Source: an uncultured Chlorobiales bacterium
GTDB taxonomy: Bacteria; Bacteroidota; Chlorobiia; Chlorobiales; Chlorobiaceae
Length of the DNA: 64,000 nt
Direction: 5' to 3'
NCBI GenBank assembly: GCA_903929135.1
Contig: CAIYTH010000048.1
Span: forward strand, 149,149-213,148
The first letter of the stretch is position 1, and each line of letters opens with the position of its first letter. Below, one piece after another: positions 9,011 to 19,022 of the stretch. Under the pieces are notes generated by a model. That model was not told the DNA's origin and made no database searches. It saw only the letters and a list, made by a program, of their open reading frames with translations. Both the position numbers and the translations under genes were made by a program.

Positions 9011-10333
9011 ATGGGCATGACCTCCGAAACAACGACGATCAGCAGGATCGGTCCCGTGGAACTGGCGCCTTCGGTGCAACTGAAGCACGGCTGGACATTC
9101 CTGGCCCTGGCGTTCTTCTCGATCAGCATGATCACCTTCGTGTCGATCGGGCAGGCTTACATCCTGAACCAGAACCTGGGCATTCCGACCCACCATCAGG
9201 GTACCATCAGCGGCGACCTGGTCTTCTGGACAGAGATCGTGACACTGCTGCTCTTCGGACCTGCCGGGGCACTCATGGACCGCATCGGGAGGAAACCGGT
9301 CTACACCGCAGGGTTCCTGGTACTCGCCCTGGCCTACATCCTCTACCCCTCCGCTAAAAACGTTGCGGAGCTGACCGCCTACCGGATGATCTACGCAGTC
9401 GGGGTTGTGGCCGTGACCGGCGGCCTGGCGACGGTGCTCGTGGACTATCCGGCGGAGCGTTCGAGAGGCAAGCTGATCGCGATCGTCGGCTTCCTGAGCG
9501 GGCTCGGCATCGTGGTGCTGAACCAGTTCTACGGAAGCCTCCCCCAGCGCCTCGTCATGCGCGGGTTCAGCGGAACGGCGGCTGGATTCTGGATGCATGC
9601 GACCGTCGCAGCCACATGCCTGGTTATCGCCGTGGTCGCGGCCGTCGGCCTCAAGGGGGGAACGCCGGTACGTCACCACGAACGTCCTACGCTGGGCGCA
9701 CTGTTGACGAGCGGCATCCGCCATGCCAGGAACCCGAGGATACTGCTCTCGTATGCTGCCGCATTCGTGGCCCGGGGCGACCAGTCGATCATCGGCACCT
9801 TCGTACCGCTCTGGGGCACGACCGCCGGGATCGCCATGGGCATGCCGCCGGCCGAGGCGGTCAAGCGGGGCACGCTCATATTCATCATCTCGCAGGCGGC
9901 TGCACTGCTCTGGGCGCCGGTCATCGGCCCGCTCATCGACCGCTGGAACCGGGTGACGGCGCTCACGGTCAGCATGGGCCTTGCCGCGGCCGGCTACCTG
10001 TCGCTGGTGCTGATCGGCAATCCTCTGGACGCATGGTCGGCCATATTCTTCGTGCTGCTCGGCATCGGCCAGATCAGCGCGTTCCTCGGCTCGCAGTCGC
10101 TGATCGGCCAGGAAGCCCCGAAGGAAGCGCGCGGTTCGGTGATCGGTGCATTCAACGTCAGCGGGGCGATCGGCATCCTCCTGATCACGATGATGGGTGG
10201 CAGGATGTTCGACGGCATGAGCCCCAAGGCACCGTTCCTGATCGTCGGCATGATCAACCTGCTCGTCATGGGCGCCGGGGTGTTCGTCAGGATGAAGGAA
10301 CTGAAGCGGGAAGCCTCTTCCTCCCCGGGCTGA
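9011..10333 (+). CDS. Major facilitator superfamily transporter
   Basis: The 440-residue protein has about 12 hydrophobic segments and the MFS loop 2-3 motif GALMDRIGRKPVY (about residues 91-103). The equivalent in the second half is IGPLIDRWNRVTAL. The substrate cannot be told from the sequence; drug, sugar-phosphate and organic-anion classes are all possible. Its stop codon lies inside a 20-bp palindrome (10323-10342), so the last codons are part of a repeat-derived hairpin. The ribosome-binding site is weak, and the ATG at 9017 is an alternative start. Confidence 0.85.
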   Translation: MGMTSETTTISRIGPVELAPSVQLKHGWTFLALAFFSISMITFVSIGQAYILNQNLGIPTHHQGTISGDLVFWTEIVTLLLFGPAGALMDRIGRKPVYTAGFLVLALAYILYPSAKNVAELTAYRMIYAVGVVAVTGGLATVLVDYPAERSRGKLIAIVGFLSGLGIVVLNQFYGSLPQRLVMRGFSGTAAGFWMHATVAATCLVIAVVAAVGLKGGTPVRHHERPTLGALLTSGIRHARNPRILLSYAAAFVARGDQSIIGTFVPLWGTTAGIAMGMPPAEAVKRGTLIFIISQAAALLWAPVIGPLIDRWNRVTALTVSMGLAAAGYLSLVLIGNPLDAWSAIFFVLLGIGQISAFLGSQSLIGQEAPKEARGSVIGAFNVSGAIGILLITMMGGRMFDGMSPKAPFLIVGMINLLVMGAGVFVRMKELKREASSSPG

Positions 10334-10395
10334 AGCCCGGGGCAATTGAGGAGAATGTTGTCGATGGGGTTCACTGGCACCGGGTTTCAACCCGG
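10323..10395. repeat. Two CCCGGG-type palindromes in the MFS / aminotransferase convergent gap
   Basis: CCCCGGGCTGAAGCCCGGGG (10323-10342) has two perfect 9-bp arms and a 2-base loop, and includes the MFS stop codon. A second palindrome, CCGGGTTTCAACCCGG, lies at 10380-10395. Both are followed by GGGG and a GGCAAT..GA stretch, so the pair looks like two copies of one short element. Similar copies occur at 16017-16085. Confidence 0.7.
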
Positions 10396-10471
10396 GGTAC
10401 GGGGCAATGAATGAGCATGCAAGGCGTGAATGTCCAGTGGTCACAACCACTCCTGAACTCCGGGAGGCTGC

Positions 10472-11593
10472 TCAGGACTTGACGATCACCTCGCAGATAC
10501 GGTCGATCTCCTTCTCCTTGAGGTAGGGGTGCATCGGCAGCGAGAAAATCCTCGCGCTGAAATCCTCCGACAACGGGAAATCCCCTTTTTTATAACCCAG
10601 ACCTTCGTAGGCCTTCTGCAGGTGCAGCGGGATGCGGTAGTAGATCACGGAGGGGATGCCCTCGTTGCGCAACGCGCCCATGATCTTTTCCCGCTCGTCG
10701 GTCGAGGCGGCGAGCACGGAGTACTGCGCCCAGCATGAGGTGTATCCCGAAGGGACTCCGGGAACCTCGACGCGCCCCTTCAGGCGGCCGGCATAGGCGT
10801 CGGCCACTCGCTGGCGCTCGACGAGCTCATCGTCGAAGATGGCCAGCTTCTCGAGCACGACCGCTGCCTGGATCGAGTCGAGCCTGCCGTTGATGCCGAT
10901 GCGCACGTTCTGATACTTGTCGTCACCGTCACCCTGTCCATGCACCCGCACCGAGCGCAGCAGCCTGTCGAGCTCGTCATCGTCGGTAAAGATCGCCCCG
11001 CCGTCGCCATAACAGCCGAGGGGCTTTGCCGGGAAGAACGACGTGGCGCCGACAAGGCCGAAACTGCCGGCGCGCCGCCCGTTGATCGTACCGCCGAAAC
11101 CCTGTGCGGCGTCTTCGAGAATCCACAGGCCGTGCGATGCGGCGACGCTTTCGAGGCGCGCGTAGTCAGCCGGAAGGCCGAACAGGTCGACAGGGATGAT
11201 GGCTTTCGGATTCAGCCCTTTCCGCTTCGCCTCTTCGACGGCTGGGCCGACGAGGTCCGGATCGATATTGAAGGTGCCGGGCAGCACTTCGACGAAGACG
11301 GGCGTGGCACCGACGAGGCTGATCACCTCGGCCGTGGCGACAAAGGTGAAGGGCGTGGTCAGGACGGCGTCACCAGGCCCGACTCCCATGGCCATGAGCG
11401 GCATCAGCAGGGCGTCGGTGCCTGAGGAGCAGGAGACGCAGTGCCTGGTGCCGACATAAGCCGCGAGCTGCAGTTCGAGCTCGGCCACTTCGGGTCCCAT
11501 GATGTACTGGCCATGGTCCACGATGGCTTCGATGCGCTGCATGAGGCTTGTGCGGATACGGTTCTTCTGCGTGATCAGGTCAATGAACTGCAT
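10472..11593 (-). CDS. DegT/DnrJ/EryC1/StrS-family PLP-dependent sugar aminotransferase
   Basis: The 373-residue protein has the DegT family layout: CVSCSSGTDALLMPLMAMGV near residue 55, TPFTFVATAEVISLVGATPV, the PLP-phosphate/Asp block LEDAAQGFGG, and the Schiff-base lysine in TSFFPAKPLGCYGDGGA. It most resembles WbpE/WlbC-type enzymes that aminate UDP-linked 3-keto sugars for lipopolysaccharide or O-antigen precursors. No nucleotide-sugar genes are adjacent, so the substrate is uncertain. It is divergent from mpl across a 335-bp gap that holds a dispersed repeat. Confidence 0.9.
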   Translation of the reverse strand: MQFIDLITQKNRIRTSLMQRIEAIVDHGQYIMGPEVAELELQLAAYVGTRHCVSCSSGTDALLMPLMAMGVGPGDAVLTTPFTFVATAEVISLVGATPVFVEVLPGTFNIDPDLVGPAVEEAKRKGLNPKAIIPVDLFGLPADYARLESVAASHGLWILEDAAQGFGGTINGRRAGSFGLVGATSFFPAKPLGCYGDGGAIFTDDDELDRLLRSVRVHGQGDGDDKYQNVRIGINGRLDSIQAAVVLEKLAIFDDELVERQRVADAYAGRLKGRVEVPGVPSGYTSCWAQYSVLAASTDEREKIMGALRNEGIPSVIYYRIPLHLQKAYEGLGYKKGDFPLSEDFSARIFSLPMHPYLKEKEIDRICEVIVKS

Positions 11594-11928
11594 GGCTGTC
11601 TGTGGATGGGTGGTGTAGAGTTGAATCGCTGTGCATATTACTCTGGCATTATAAGTCTCAATTCCGCCTGGTGAACGTTGTCATTCTGAGGCCGACGAAG
11701 TCGGTCGAAGAATCCAGACTCATGGATCCTTCACGATGCTGCGCTTCGTTCAGGATGACAGACCTCGGTCTCTTACTTATTGCGTTCTTTATTTTCCCGG
11801 GTAATAAAATACATATTCCGGGCCTGATTACCGAACAGCAGGGCGCCTTCGGCAGTGCGGTTTTGCCCTCCATCCGATTTTGCTTACTATTACTGGGCAA
11901 ACCATATAACCAACCTCGTCCTGCCCTC
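11594..11928. other. Divergent intergenic region with a dispersed repeat
   Basis: The mpl frame is open upstream to 11602, but the translation does not look like protein and the conserved Mpl N-terminus begins at 11929. The gap holds the TCATTCTGA repeat (11680-11760) and presumably both divergent promoters. An AT-rich stretch at about 11785-11815 is a candidate promoter area for mpl. Confidence 0.5.
11680..11760. repeat. TCATTCTGA...TCAGGATGA dispersed element, copy A
   Basis: The element starts with GTCATTCTGAGGCCGACGAA, continues through GTCGGTCGAAGAATCC and GGATCCTTCACG, and ends TTCAGGATGACA. The ends are imperfect inverted repeats. A second copy lies at 15888-16008. This kind of short repeat is seen in many bacterial genomes; its role is unknown. 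Confidence 0.7.
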
Positions 11929-13356
11929 ATGAGCTCAATCTACTTCATCGGCATCGGCGGCACGGCAATGGCCTCGGTCGCCGTGGCGCTTTCGCACATG
12001 GGCCACGCCATCACCGGTTCGGACATGCTGCTCTACCCCCCGATGAGCACGTTTCTCGAAGAGCATAACATCCGCTACTTCAACGGATTTTCAGAAAAGA
12101 ACCTCGAAGAAACCTCGCCTGACCTGGTCGTGGTCGGCAACGCGGTCAGCAGGGGCAACCCGGACCTCGAATACGCGCTCGACCGGCGGATGGAGCTGAT
12201 ATCGATGCCGGAGCTCGTACGGAGGGAGCTGATCGGCCGCAACACCTCGATCGTGGTGGCCGGAACCCACGGCAAGACGTCGACCACCTCTCTGGCCGCC
12301 TGGCTGCTTGAGGCGGGCGGGCTCGAGCCAGGTTTCCTCATCGGCGGAATCCATGAAAATTTCGGCGTCGGGTGCCGGGCCTCGGGACTTGTCGAACAGG
12401 GGTTCTTCGCGACCGAAGGGGACGAGTACGATTCGGCATTTTTCGACAAGCGCAGCAAGTTCCTGCTCTACCGGCCGGACATCGCCATCGTGAACAACGT
12501 CGAATTCGACCATGCCGACATCTTCAACTCGCTCGACGAAATCAAGCGGAGCTTCCGCCTTTTCGTGAACCTCGTGCCGAGGAGCGGACTGCTGCTGGTC
12601 AACGGCGACGACCCGAACTCGCTCGAGGTCTCTTCGAAAGCGTTCTGCCGCGTCGAGCGCTTCTCCCTCGACGGCAATGCCGACTGGAACGCTGCGGAGA
12701 TCGTGACCGGGCCAGAAGGCACGACATTCTCACTCCTGAGGGGCGGCGAAGACCTCGGCAGGGTATTCGTTCCGCTCTTCGGCAACTACAACGTCATGAA
12801 CACGCTGGCTGCGACGGCGGCCGCCATGCATGCCGGGGTCAGCTTCGATTCGATCGTTCGCGGACTGGCCTCCTTCCGGAGGCCGAAACGCCGGATGGAG
12901 CTGCTCGGCGACTTCCCCGGAGGTGTGACCCTCATGGAGGATTTCGCCCATCATCCCACTGCCATAAGGGTAACGCTCGAAGCCATCGCCGGGATGTACC
13001 CCGGCCGGCGGATCGTGGCCTGTTTCGAGCCCCGGTCGAACACGACAAGCCGAAACATCTTCCAGCGCGAGCTGGCGGAGTGTTTCGACGCTTCGGCGGT
13101 CGTGGTGTTCGGCAAGGTGAACCGTCCGGAACGCTACGCACCGGAGGATCGTCTCGACACGGAGAGGCTGTGCAGCGAACTGGCTGAAAGGGGCAAGATC
13201 GTCTTCGCAGCAGGAGGGACAGGCAGGGAGTACCCCGGCGACATCGTCGGTTTTCTCGACGGCGAGGTACGCACCGGTGACGTGGTCGTACTCCTGAGCA
13301 ACGGAAGCTTCAGCGGCCTGAAGGATCAGTTGACGCAAAAATTCAAAAAATCATAA
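11929..13356 (+). CDS. mpl: UDP-N-acetylmuramate:L-alanyl-gamma-D-glutamyl-meso-diaminopimelate ligase
   Basis: Mpl attaches recycled murein tripeptide to UDP-MurNAc. The 475-residue protein shows the Mur-ligase plan: Rossmann start IYFIGIGGTAMASVAVAL, ATP P-loop VVAGTHGKTSTTSLAAWL, NNVEFDHADIF, FGNYNVMNTLAA, then the C-terminal domain with MEDFAHHPTAI and FEPRSNTT. MSSIYFIGIGGTAM and the long insert around TEGDEYDSAFFDKRSKF are typical of Mpl rather than MurC. The start was set where Mpl homology begins (ATG at 11929). It is monocistronic; gap follows after 110 bp. Confidence 0.9.
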   Translation: MSSIYFIGIGGTAMASVAVALSHMGHAITGSDMLLYPPMSTFLEEHNIRYFNGFSEKNLEETSPDLVVVGNAVSRGNPDLEYALDRRMELISMPELVRRELIGRNTSIVVAGTHGKTSTTSLAAWLLEAGGLEPGFLIGGIHENFGVGCRASGLVEQGFFATEGDEYDSAFFDKRSKFLLYRPDIAIVNNVEFDHADIFNSLDEIKRSFRLFVNLVPRSGLLLVNGDDPNSLEVSSKAFCRVERFSLDGNADWNAAEIVTGPEGTTFSLLRGGEDLGRVFVPLFGNYNVMNTLAATAAAMHAGVSFDSIVRGLASFRRPKRRMELLGDFPGGVTLMEDFAHHPTAIRVTLEAIAGMYPGRRIVACFEPRSNTTSRNIFQRELAECFDASAVVVFGKVNRPERYAPEDRLDTERLCSELAERGKIVFAAGGTGREYPGDIVGFLDGEVRTGDVVVLLSNGSFSGLKDQLTQKFKKS

Positions 13357-13391
13357 CATTTTTTCTTCCGATGTTCTATCTTGTGACGTAA

Positions 13392-14471
<1,080 letters not shown>

Positions 14472-14487
14472 GAGGACCTTACCGCTC

Positions 14488-14537
14488 GAAAACAGCTCAC
14501 TGAAAGGTGCCCCGCAAAGGCACCTTTCCCTGTTTTC
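14488..14537 (+). terminator. Nested hairpin after gap
   Basis: Inner stem GAAAGGTGCC / GGCACCTTTC (14502-14528) is enclosed by an outer stem GAAAACAG (14488-14495) / CTGTTTTC (14530-14537). The long stem ending in a short T-run fits an intrinsic terminator for gap. Confidence 0.65.
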
Positions 14538-14638
14538 AGCCGGCACCGTGCACACGGGCAAGTTGAGATTTTATTGTGAATGTCTTATCATGAGGTATAG
14601 TCGCTTCCCGCGTTCAGCTCAACCTTATCCTGTTACCA

Positions 14639-15109
14639 ATGACCCGGAACATCACCAGGCCAACCAGGGCCATCATCCTTTACGACAGCAAATCCAGCGG
14701 CGGATCGACCGACCGGTTCATCGACGCGGTCGGAAAGAACCTGGCTGAATCAGGACTCTATGTCGAAAAGGCTCGATGCAAGGAAAACGGCGATTTCAGT
14801 TTCGTGGAGGAGTTCGACCTGGTTGTCATGGGAGCACCGATCTACTACCTGCTCGTCTCATCCCAGCTCTTCGGCGCCCTCTCCAGGAGCAACCTGAAAC
14901 AGGTGCTGAAAGGCAAAAAAATCGCGCTGTTCGTTGCCTGCGGCAGCCCTGAGCCCATGGCCCACCTGCTTTACCTGCCCCAGCTCAAGATGAACCTGGA
15001 AAACCCGGTCATCCTTGCTGAACGCGTGTTCTCCACGGACCAGCTCAACGATCCGGCCGCCGCCGCCGATTTTGTCGGCCAGATCATCACCGCTTATGAA
15101 AGGACTTGA
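14639..15109 (+). CDS. Flavodoxin-like domain protein (first of a tandem pair)
   Basis: The 156-residue protein has a flavodoxin-fold start (RAIILYDSKSSGGSTDRFID), where SxSGGSTD takes the place of the FMN phosphate loop. The core strands FDLVVMGAPIYYLLVS and KKIALFVACGSPEP follow. It is closely similar along its length to the first 155 residues of the next gene but lacks that gene's C-terminal extension. FMN binding and electron transfer or FMN-dependent reduction are plausible; the exact role is unknown. It lies 20 bp before its paralogue, so cotranscription is likely. Confidence 0.75.
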   Translation: MTRNITRPTRAIILYDSKSSGGSTDRFIDAVGKNLAESGLYVEKARCKENGDFSFVEEFDLVVMGAPIYYLLVSSQLFGALSRSNLKQVLKGKKIALFVACGSPEPMAHLLYLPQLKMNLENPVILAERVFSTDQLNDPAAAADFVGQIITAYERT

Positions 15110-15129
15110 AATAACATTACCCTTCACCC

Positions 15130-15786
15130 ATGACCCGTATTGAAGAAAGGCCGATGAGGGCAATCATCCTCTACGACAGCAGGACCACCGGCGGATCGAC
15201 CGACCGGTTGATCGATTCCATCGGGAGGGAGCTGGTCGAATCGGGAGCTTACGTTGAAAAAGCCAAGTGCAGGGCGCTGGCCGACTACAGCTTCGTCAAG
15301 GAATTCGACGTCGTCATCCTCGGCGCACCGGTCTATTATCTGGTCGTATCGTCGCAGTTGCTCGGTGCACTGGTGCAGAGCAACCTCAAGAAAAACCTGA
15401 GAGGCAAGAAAATCGCCCTTTTCCTTGCCTGCGGCAGCCCGGAACCCATGGCCCTGACCTTCTATCTCCCGCAGCTGAAGGTCCACCTGGTGAGAAACCG
15501 CATTCTCGCCGAAAAGATCTTCGCACCACACCAGATGGACGATCCCGAAACCATCGGCGATTTCGTCGAGGAAATCGAGGAGGAGTACCGGAAAGCCAAC
15601 AAGTCACGCACCCGTTCGACCGGAATCCAGTGGGACGATGAAGCTCTCGAGATTCTCGACCAGATGCCCTCGATCTTCAGCGGCAAGATCCGGGCAACCA
15701 TGGAGACCTATGCCCAACAGAACGGCATCACCCTCATCACCCCAGCGGTGCTCGACGAAGCCAGGTCCAGCCCGATGGGCTTCTGA
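15130..15786 (+). CDS. Flavodoxin-like domain fused to a PCP_red domain
   Basis: The 218-residue protein has a flavodoxin-like domain at residues about 8-155 (RAIILYDSRTTGGSTDRLID, VVILGAPVYYLVVS, KKIALFLACGSPEPM). The C-terminal domain at about 160-215 (WDDEALEILDQMPSIFSGKI, then MET..AQQNGITLITPAVLDEA) matches the PCP_red fold found at the C-terminus of the protochlorophyllide reductase BchB subunit. PCP_red domains also occur as stand-alone small proteins. The fusion suggests a redox role linked to bacteriochlorophyll metabolism, but that is inference. Starts at 15130 or 15154 are both possible. A clear terminator follows. Confidence 0.75.
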   Translation: MTRIEERPMRAIILYDSRTTGGSTDRLIDSIGRELVESGAYVEKAKCRALADYSFVKEFDVVILGAPVYYLVVSSQLLGALVQSNLKKNLRGKKIALFLACGSPEPMALTFYLPQLKVHLVRNRILAEKIFAPHQMDDPETIGDFVEEIEEEYRKANKSRTRSTGIQWDDEALEILDQMPSIFSGKIRATMETYAQQNGITLITPAVLDEARSSPMGF

Positions 15787-15812
15787 ACGGGACTTCCCTT
15801 CAGGGATGAAAT

Positions 15813-15856
15813 GAAAAAAGGCTGTCTCAGAAGCATATCTGAGGCAGCCTTTTTTG
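15813..15856 (+). terminator. Rho-independent terminator after the flavodoxin pair
   Basis: AAAAAAGGCTGTCTCAGA, a short loop, then TCTGAGGCAGCCTTTTTT. The stem is nearly perfect with one bulge, flanked by an A-run and T-run, so it could act in both directions. Confidence 0.9.
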
Positions 15857-15887
15857 TTTGTTCCTCGTTTAAGCATGGTTCACATCT

Positions 15888-16008
15888 GTCATTCTGAGTC
15901 CGACGAAGTCGGGCGAAGAATCCATCTGAACTATTGCAAGGTATTGCATTTTATGAGATAACGACTGATCTCCGAGGAGGATGGATCCTTCACCTCGTTC
16001 AGGATGAC
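15888..16008. repeat. TCATTCTGA...TCAGGATGA dispersed element, copy B
   Basis: Shares with copy A (11680-11760) the start TGTCATTCTGAG.CCGACGAA, the block GTCGG.CGAAGAATCCA, and the end GGATCCTTCAC..TTCAGGATGACA. Its centre is about 40 bp longer. Confidence 0.7.
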
Positions 16009-16016
16009 AATGCCGT

Positions 16017-16085
16017 CCCCGGGTTGAAACCCAGGGCTACATAAGAGGATGTAAGAAACTAATGTCCGCAGGGTTGAAACACTGC
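16017..16085. repeat. CCCGGG/GGTTGAAAC palindromes
   Basis: CCCCGGGTTGAAACCCAGGG (16017-16036, one mismatch) and GCAGGGTTGAAACACTGC (16068-16085) share GGGTTGAAAC and match the palindromes at 10323-10395 on one strand or the other. Confidence 0.65.
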
Positions 16086-16116
16086 TGAATATGGGATCAC
16101 GGAACAAACTACCTTC

Positions 16117-17316
16117 TCAGGTGAAGAGGTCCTTGGCTTTTTCGAAAATGCTTTTCTCACTCTCCGGATCGCCGGGGGCCGGTGTGATTCCCGGCGCCTT
16201 CCTCAGCTCCCTGAGTTGCTCTTTCTCCTTCGCTGAAAGGTCTTTCGGTATGTGGACGTTCACCCTGACATACTGGTCGCCGGTGCCGCCGCCCTTCAGG
16301 TGGCCGATGCCCTTGCCCGGAATGCGCAGCATGGTGTTCGGCTGGGTGGCCGCGGGAATGGTCAGCTTCAGCACGCCGTCGAGGGTAGGCACGTCGATCT
16401 TGGTGCCGAGCACCAGGTCCGGGAACCCTACAGCAAGTTCGTAGACGACGTCATCGCCGTTGCGCCTGAACAGATCGTGCGCTTTCTCCTCGATGATCAC
16501 AATGAGGTCGCCGCTGGCTCCGCCCCTCGGTCCCGTGTTTCCCTGGCCCCTGAGCGTCAGGTAGTTTCCATCCTGCACGCCTGCCGGCACGGTGATCTTC
16601 ACGGTAACCTCGCCCTGCTTGATGCCTTCGCCATAGCATGCGGTACAGCGATCCTTGACTACATGGCCTTCGCCGCCGCAGGTCGGACAGGCTGCGATGT
16701 TGACGAACTGGCCGAACATGGTCTTGGAGGCCTGACGCACCTCGCCGGTACCGTGGCAGGTCTGGCAGGTCTCGGTCTTGCCTGTTTTGGAACCGCTTCC
16801 GTTACACTCCTTGCAGGCGACCTGCTTCTTGATCTTCAGGGTTTTCTCGACCCCTTTGGCGATCTCCTCGAGGGTGAGCTTGAGGCGGATCTTGAGATCG
16901 CCCCCCTGGATGCCGGCCGAAGGCCTGCCGCGGCGTCCGCCGCCCGCAAAGCCGCCGCCGAAAACCTCCTCGAATCCGAAAGGCGCTCCGCCGCCGCGCG
17001 TGCGGCCACCGCTGAACATGTCGTTGAATGCGCTGAAAATATCGCTGAAGTCGGCGCTGTACTGACCCGCTCCGCCTTCAGAGGCCGCCGACGAACCGAC
17101 GCCGGCATGGCCGAACTGATCGAAACGACGGCGTTTGTCGTCGTTGCTCAGGACCTCGTAAGCCTCGTTGACCTCCTTGAAATGCTCCTCCGCCTCCTTG
17201 TTGTCGGGATTCTTATCGGGATGGTATTTCAGGGCCAGCTTCCTGTATGCCTTCTTGATCTCGTCCTTGTCGGCTGACCGGCTGAGGCCGAGAACTTCAT
17301 AATAGTCTCTCTTCAT
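16117..17316 (-). CDS. dnaJ: Chaperone protein DnaJ
   Basis: The 399-residue type I DnaJ has a J-domain (residues 1-70, [20 protein letters not shown], catalytic HPD in KYHPDKNPD) and a Gly/Phe-rich region to about 140. Four CxxCxGxG zinc motifs follow ([32 protein letters not shown]), then the C-terminal substrate-binding domain. It stimulates DnaK ATPase. It is the last gene of hrcA-grpE-dnaJ; dnaK is absent here, so it is encoded elsewhere. Confidence 0.97.
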   Translation of the reverse strand: MKRDYYEVLGLSRSADKDEIKKAYRKLALKYHPDKNPDNKEAEEHFKEVNEAYEVLSNDDKRRRFDQFGHAGVGSSAASEGGAGQYSADFSDIFSAFNDMFSGGRTRGGGAPFGFEEVFGGGFAGGGRRGRPSAGIQGGDLKIRLKLTLEEIAKGVEKTLKIKKQVACKECNGSGSKTGKTETCQTCHGTGEVRQASKTMFGQFVNIAACPTCGGEGHVVKDRCTACYGEGIKQGEVTVKITVPAGVQDGNYLTLRGQGNTGPRGGASGDLIVIIEEKAHDLFRRNGDDVVYELAVGFPDLVLGTKIDVPTLDGVLKLTIPAATQPNTMLRIPGKGIGHLKGGGTGDQYVRVNVHIPKDLSAKEKEQLRELRKAPGITPAPGDPESEKSIFEKAKDLFT

Positions 17317-17356
17317 ATGCTTCCTTCTGGATCAATAATCTTGTAAACTCTCCGGC

Positions 17357-17932
17357 CTACCTGGCCACGATGACCTTGGCATGCCTGATCACCCGGTCAC
17401 CGAGCGTATAGCCCGACTGATACTCTTCGACGACCGTATCGGGTTCGGCATCCGGATGGTCGATCTGCGTGATCGCCTCATGGACATTGACGTCGAGCGT
17501 CTGCCCGTTGGCCTCGATCTCCCTGACGCCCTTGCTGACAAGCCACGCGCTGAAATTCTTCCTGATGAGTTCGACCCCCTCGATAAACGGTTTCGCCGCG
17601 TCCATGGCCTGAAGTTCGGCAGGGATGTGGTGCATGAGCCGCTTCAGGTCGTCGAGCATGGGAAGCAGGTCCCTGACGGAGTTTTCGAGCGAGCGCGTCG
17701 ACGCGAGGGCCGTTTCCCGCTCCTTCTGCTTCCTGAAGTTTTCGAAATCGGCAGCACGACGGATCAGCTCCTCCCGAAGCCTGGCGACCTGCTGGTTCAG
17801 TGTTTCGATTTCACCCTGGGCCTCATCCGGCAGTGAATCCTCACCGGAAACCCGGGTCTCCTCCCCTCCCGCGGCTTCGGCAGGTATATTCTCTTGTATC
17901 TCTTCCTGGTAATGTGGTGCTTTTCTGGTCAT
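17357..17932 (-). CDS. grpE: DnaK nucleotide-exchange factor GrpE
   Basis: The 191-residue protein has an acidic N-terminus, a coiled-coil stalk ([20 protein letters not shown], with the family motif [15 protein letters not shown] at residues about 60-75) and the C-terminal beta domain ending [26 protein letters not shown] and [11 protein letters not shown]. GrpE releases ADP from DnaK. It lies 10 bp after hrcA and 40 bp before dnaJ on the same strand. Confidence 0.95.
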   Translation of the reverse strand: MTRKAPHYQEEIQENIPAEAAGGEETRVSGEDSLPDEAQGEIETLNQQVARLREELIRRAADFENFRKQKERETALASTRSLENSVRDLLPMLDDLKRLMHHIPAELQAMDAAKPFIEGVELIRKNFSAWLVSKGVREIEANGQTLDVNVHEAITQIDHPDAEPDTVVEEYQSGYTLGDRVIRHAKVIVAR

Positions 17933-17942
17933 TGCAATGAAA

Positions 17943-19022
17943 TCAAGGTAATTGGTTGTTGTCCGTCAGGGCTGCCGACAGGCACCCCGCCATGTAGTTC
18001 ACCACCCGCACGGCGTGTTCGTAGTCCATCCGCTTCGGTCCGAGGACACCGACTTTGCCGACCATCTTTCCGGCATAAAACGGCGAGGAGACAATCGTCA
18101 GGTCCGCAGCTCCCGCCTCCCCGTTCTCCTGACCGATGCTGATGACGACCTCCTGCCGGTCTCCCGAAAATCCGGAAGCGCTTCCGACATCGGCCACGAG
18201 CTTGGCCATGCCGAACTTGTCCTCGATCATCGTGATGATGTTCCGCACTTTCTGGGGCTGGCTGAACTCCGGCTGGTCCACAATATACTCAGTGCCCGAA
18301 ATATACAACTTGTCGAGAATGGAGGATTCGTCGAACAGGGTATCCGCCGACTCGACGATACTGTCCATCAGGCCGGTTTCGCCCTTGCAGTCGGAGAGGC
18401 GCCTGGCGATCGTGGTGCGGATTTCGTCGAGCGTCAGCCCGGAGAGCCTCTCGTTCAGGATGCCCACCACGGCATCGATCTTCTGTCTCGACACTTCGGC
18501 CGTCAGTTCCATGACGATGGTCTTGACGAAAAGCGACTGGATGGCGATGACGACCATGATCCTCGTCGAACTGAGAAGAACGATATCGAGCCGTTCGAAG
18601 ACTGCGTTGGAGAGCCTTGGCGGCAACACCACGCTGAGCTGCCTCGAGATGCTCCCCAGCACCTTCGCCGCCGTGCCGAGCACCTCGGCCGAGGTACCTG
18701 TCCGTTCAAGCCCGAAAAGGCCGAAGTTGTGGTCGATCACCCGTTTCTCGTCATCGTCGATCCGGCTGACTTTCATGATCAGGTCGACATAGTACCGATA
18801 CCCCTTGTCAGTCGGCACGCGTCCGGCAGAGGTATGGGGCTGGCTGATGAACCCGGAAGCCTCGAGGTCGGCCATCACGTTGCGGATGGTTGCGTCTGAA
18901 AGCCCGAGATTGTAGCTCCGAGCTATGGTGCGTGATCCGACCGGTGCCGCCGTAACGACGTAGGACTGGATGATGATGCCAAGCACCTGGCGCTCACGCA
19001 GGTTCAAATCGCGATGGTTCAT
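17943..19022 (-). CDS. hrcA: Heat-inducible transcription repressor HrcA
   Basis: The 359-residue protein begins with the HrcA winged-helix ([60 protein letters not shown]), followed by [11 protein letters not shown] and the C-terminal GAF-like part with [17 protein letters not shown]. HrcA represses heat-shock operons by binding CIRCE elements. It heads hrcA-grpE-dnaJ. I looked for the CIRCE sequence (TTAGCACTC-N9-GAGTGCTAA) upstream and did not find it; other palindromes are present instead. Confidence 0.95.
   Translation of the reverse strand: MNHRDLNLRERQVLGIIIQSYVVTAAPVGSRTIARSYNLGLSDATIRNVMADLEASGFISQPHTSAGRVPTDKGYRYYVDLIMKVSRIDDDEKRVIDHNFGLFGLERTGTSAEVLGTAAKVLGSISRQLSVVLPPRLSNAVFERLDIVLLSSTRIMVVIAIQSLFVKTIVMELTAEVSRQKIDAVVGILNERLSGLTLDEIRTTIARRLSDCKGETGLMDSIVESADTLFDESSILDKLYISGTEYIVDQPEFSQPQKVRNIITMIEDKFGMAKLVADVGSASGFSGDRQEVVISIGQENGEAGAADLTIVSSPFYAGKMVGKVGVLGPKRMDYEHAVRVVNYMAGCLSAALTDNNQLP

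Larger units (their letters stand above)
15787..16116. other. Convergent gap filled by terminator and repeats
   Basis: No gene. In order it holds a rho-independent terminator (15813-15856), the second TCATTCTGA element (15888-16008), and two CCCGGG/GGTTGAAAC palindromes (16017-16036, 16068-16085). Confidence 0.7.

Noticed and set aside
8603..10450. 615-residue minus-strand ORF antisense to the MFS transporter
   Set aside because: Composition is Arg/His/Asp/Ala-rich with no domain, the sense frame has clear MFS motifs, and such ORFs are expected opposite G/C-rich third positions.
11602..11928. N-terminal extension of mpl to 11602
   Set aside because: The extension reads through a dispersed repeat and does not resemble protein; Mpl homology begins at the ATG at 11929.
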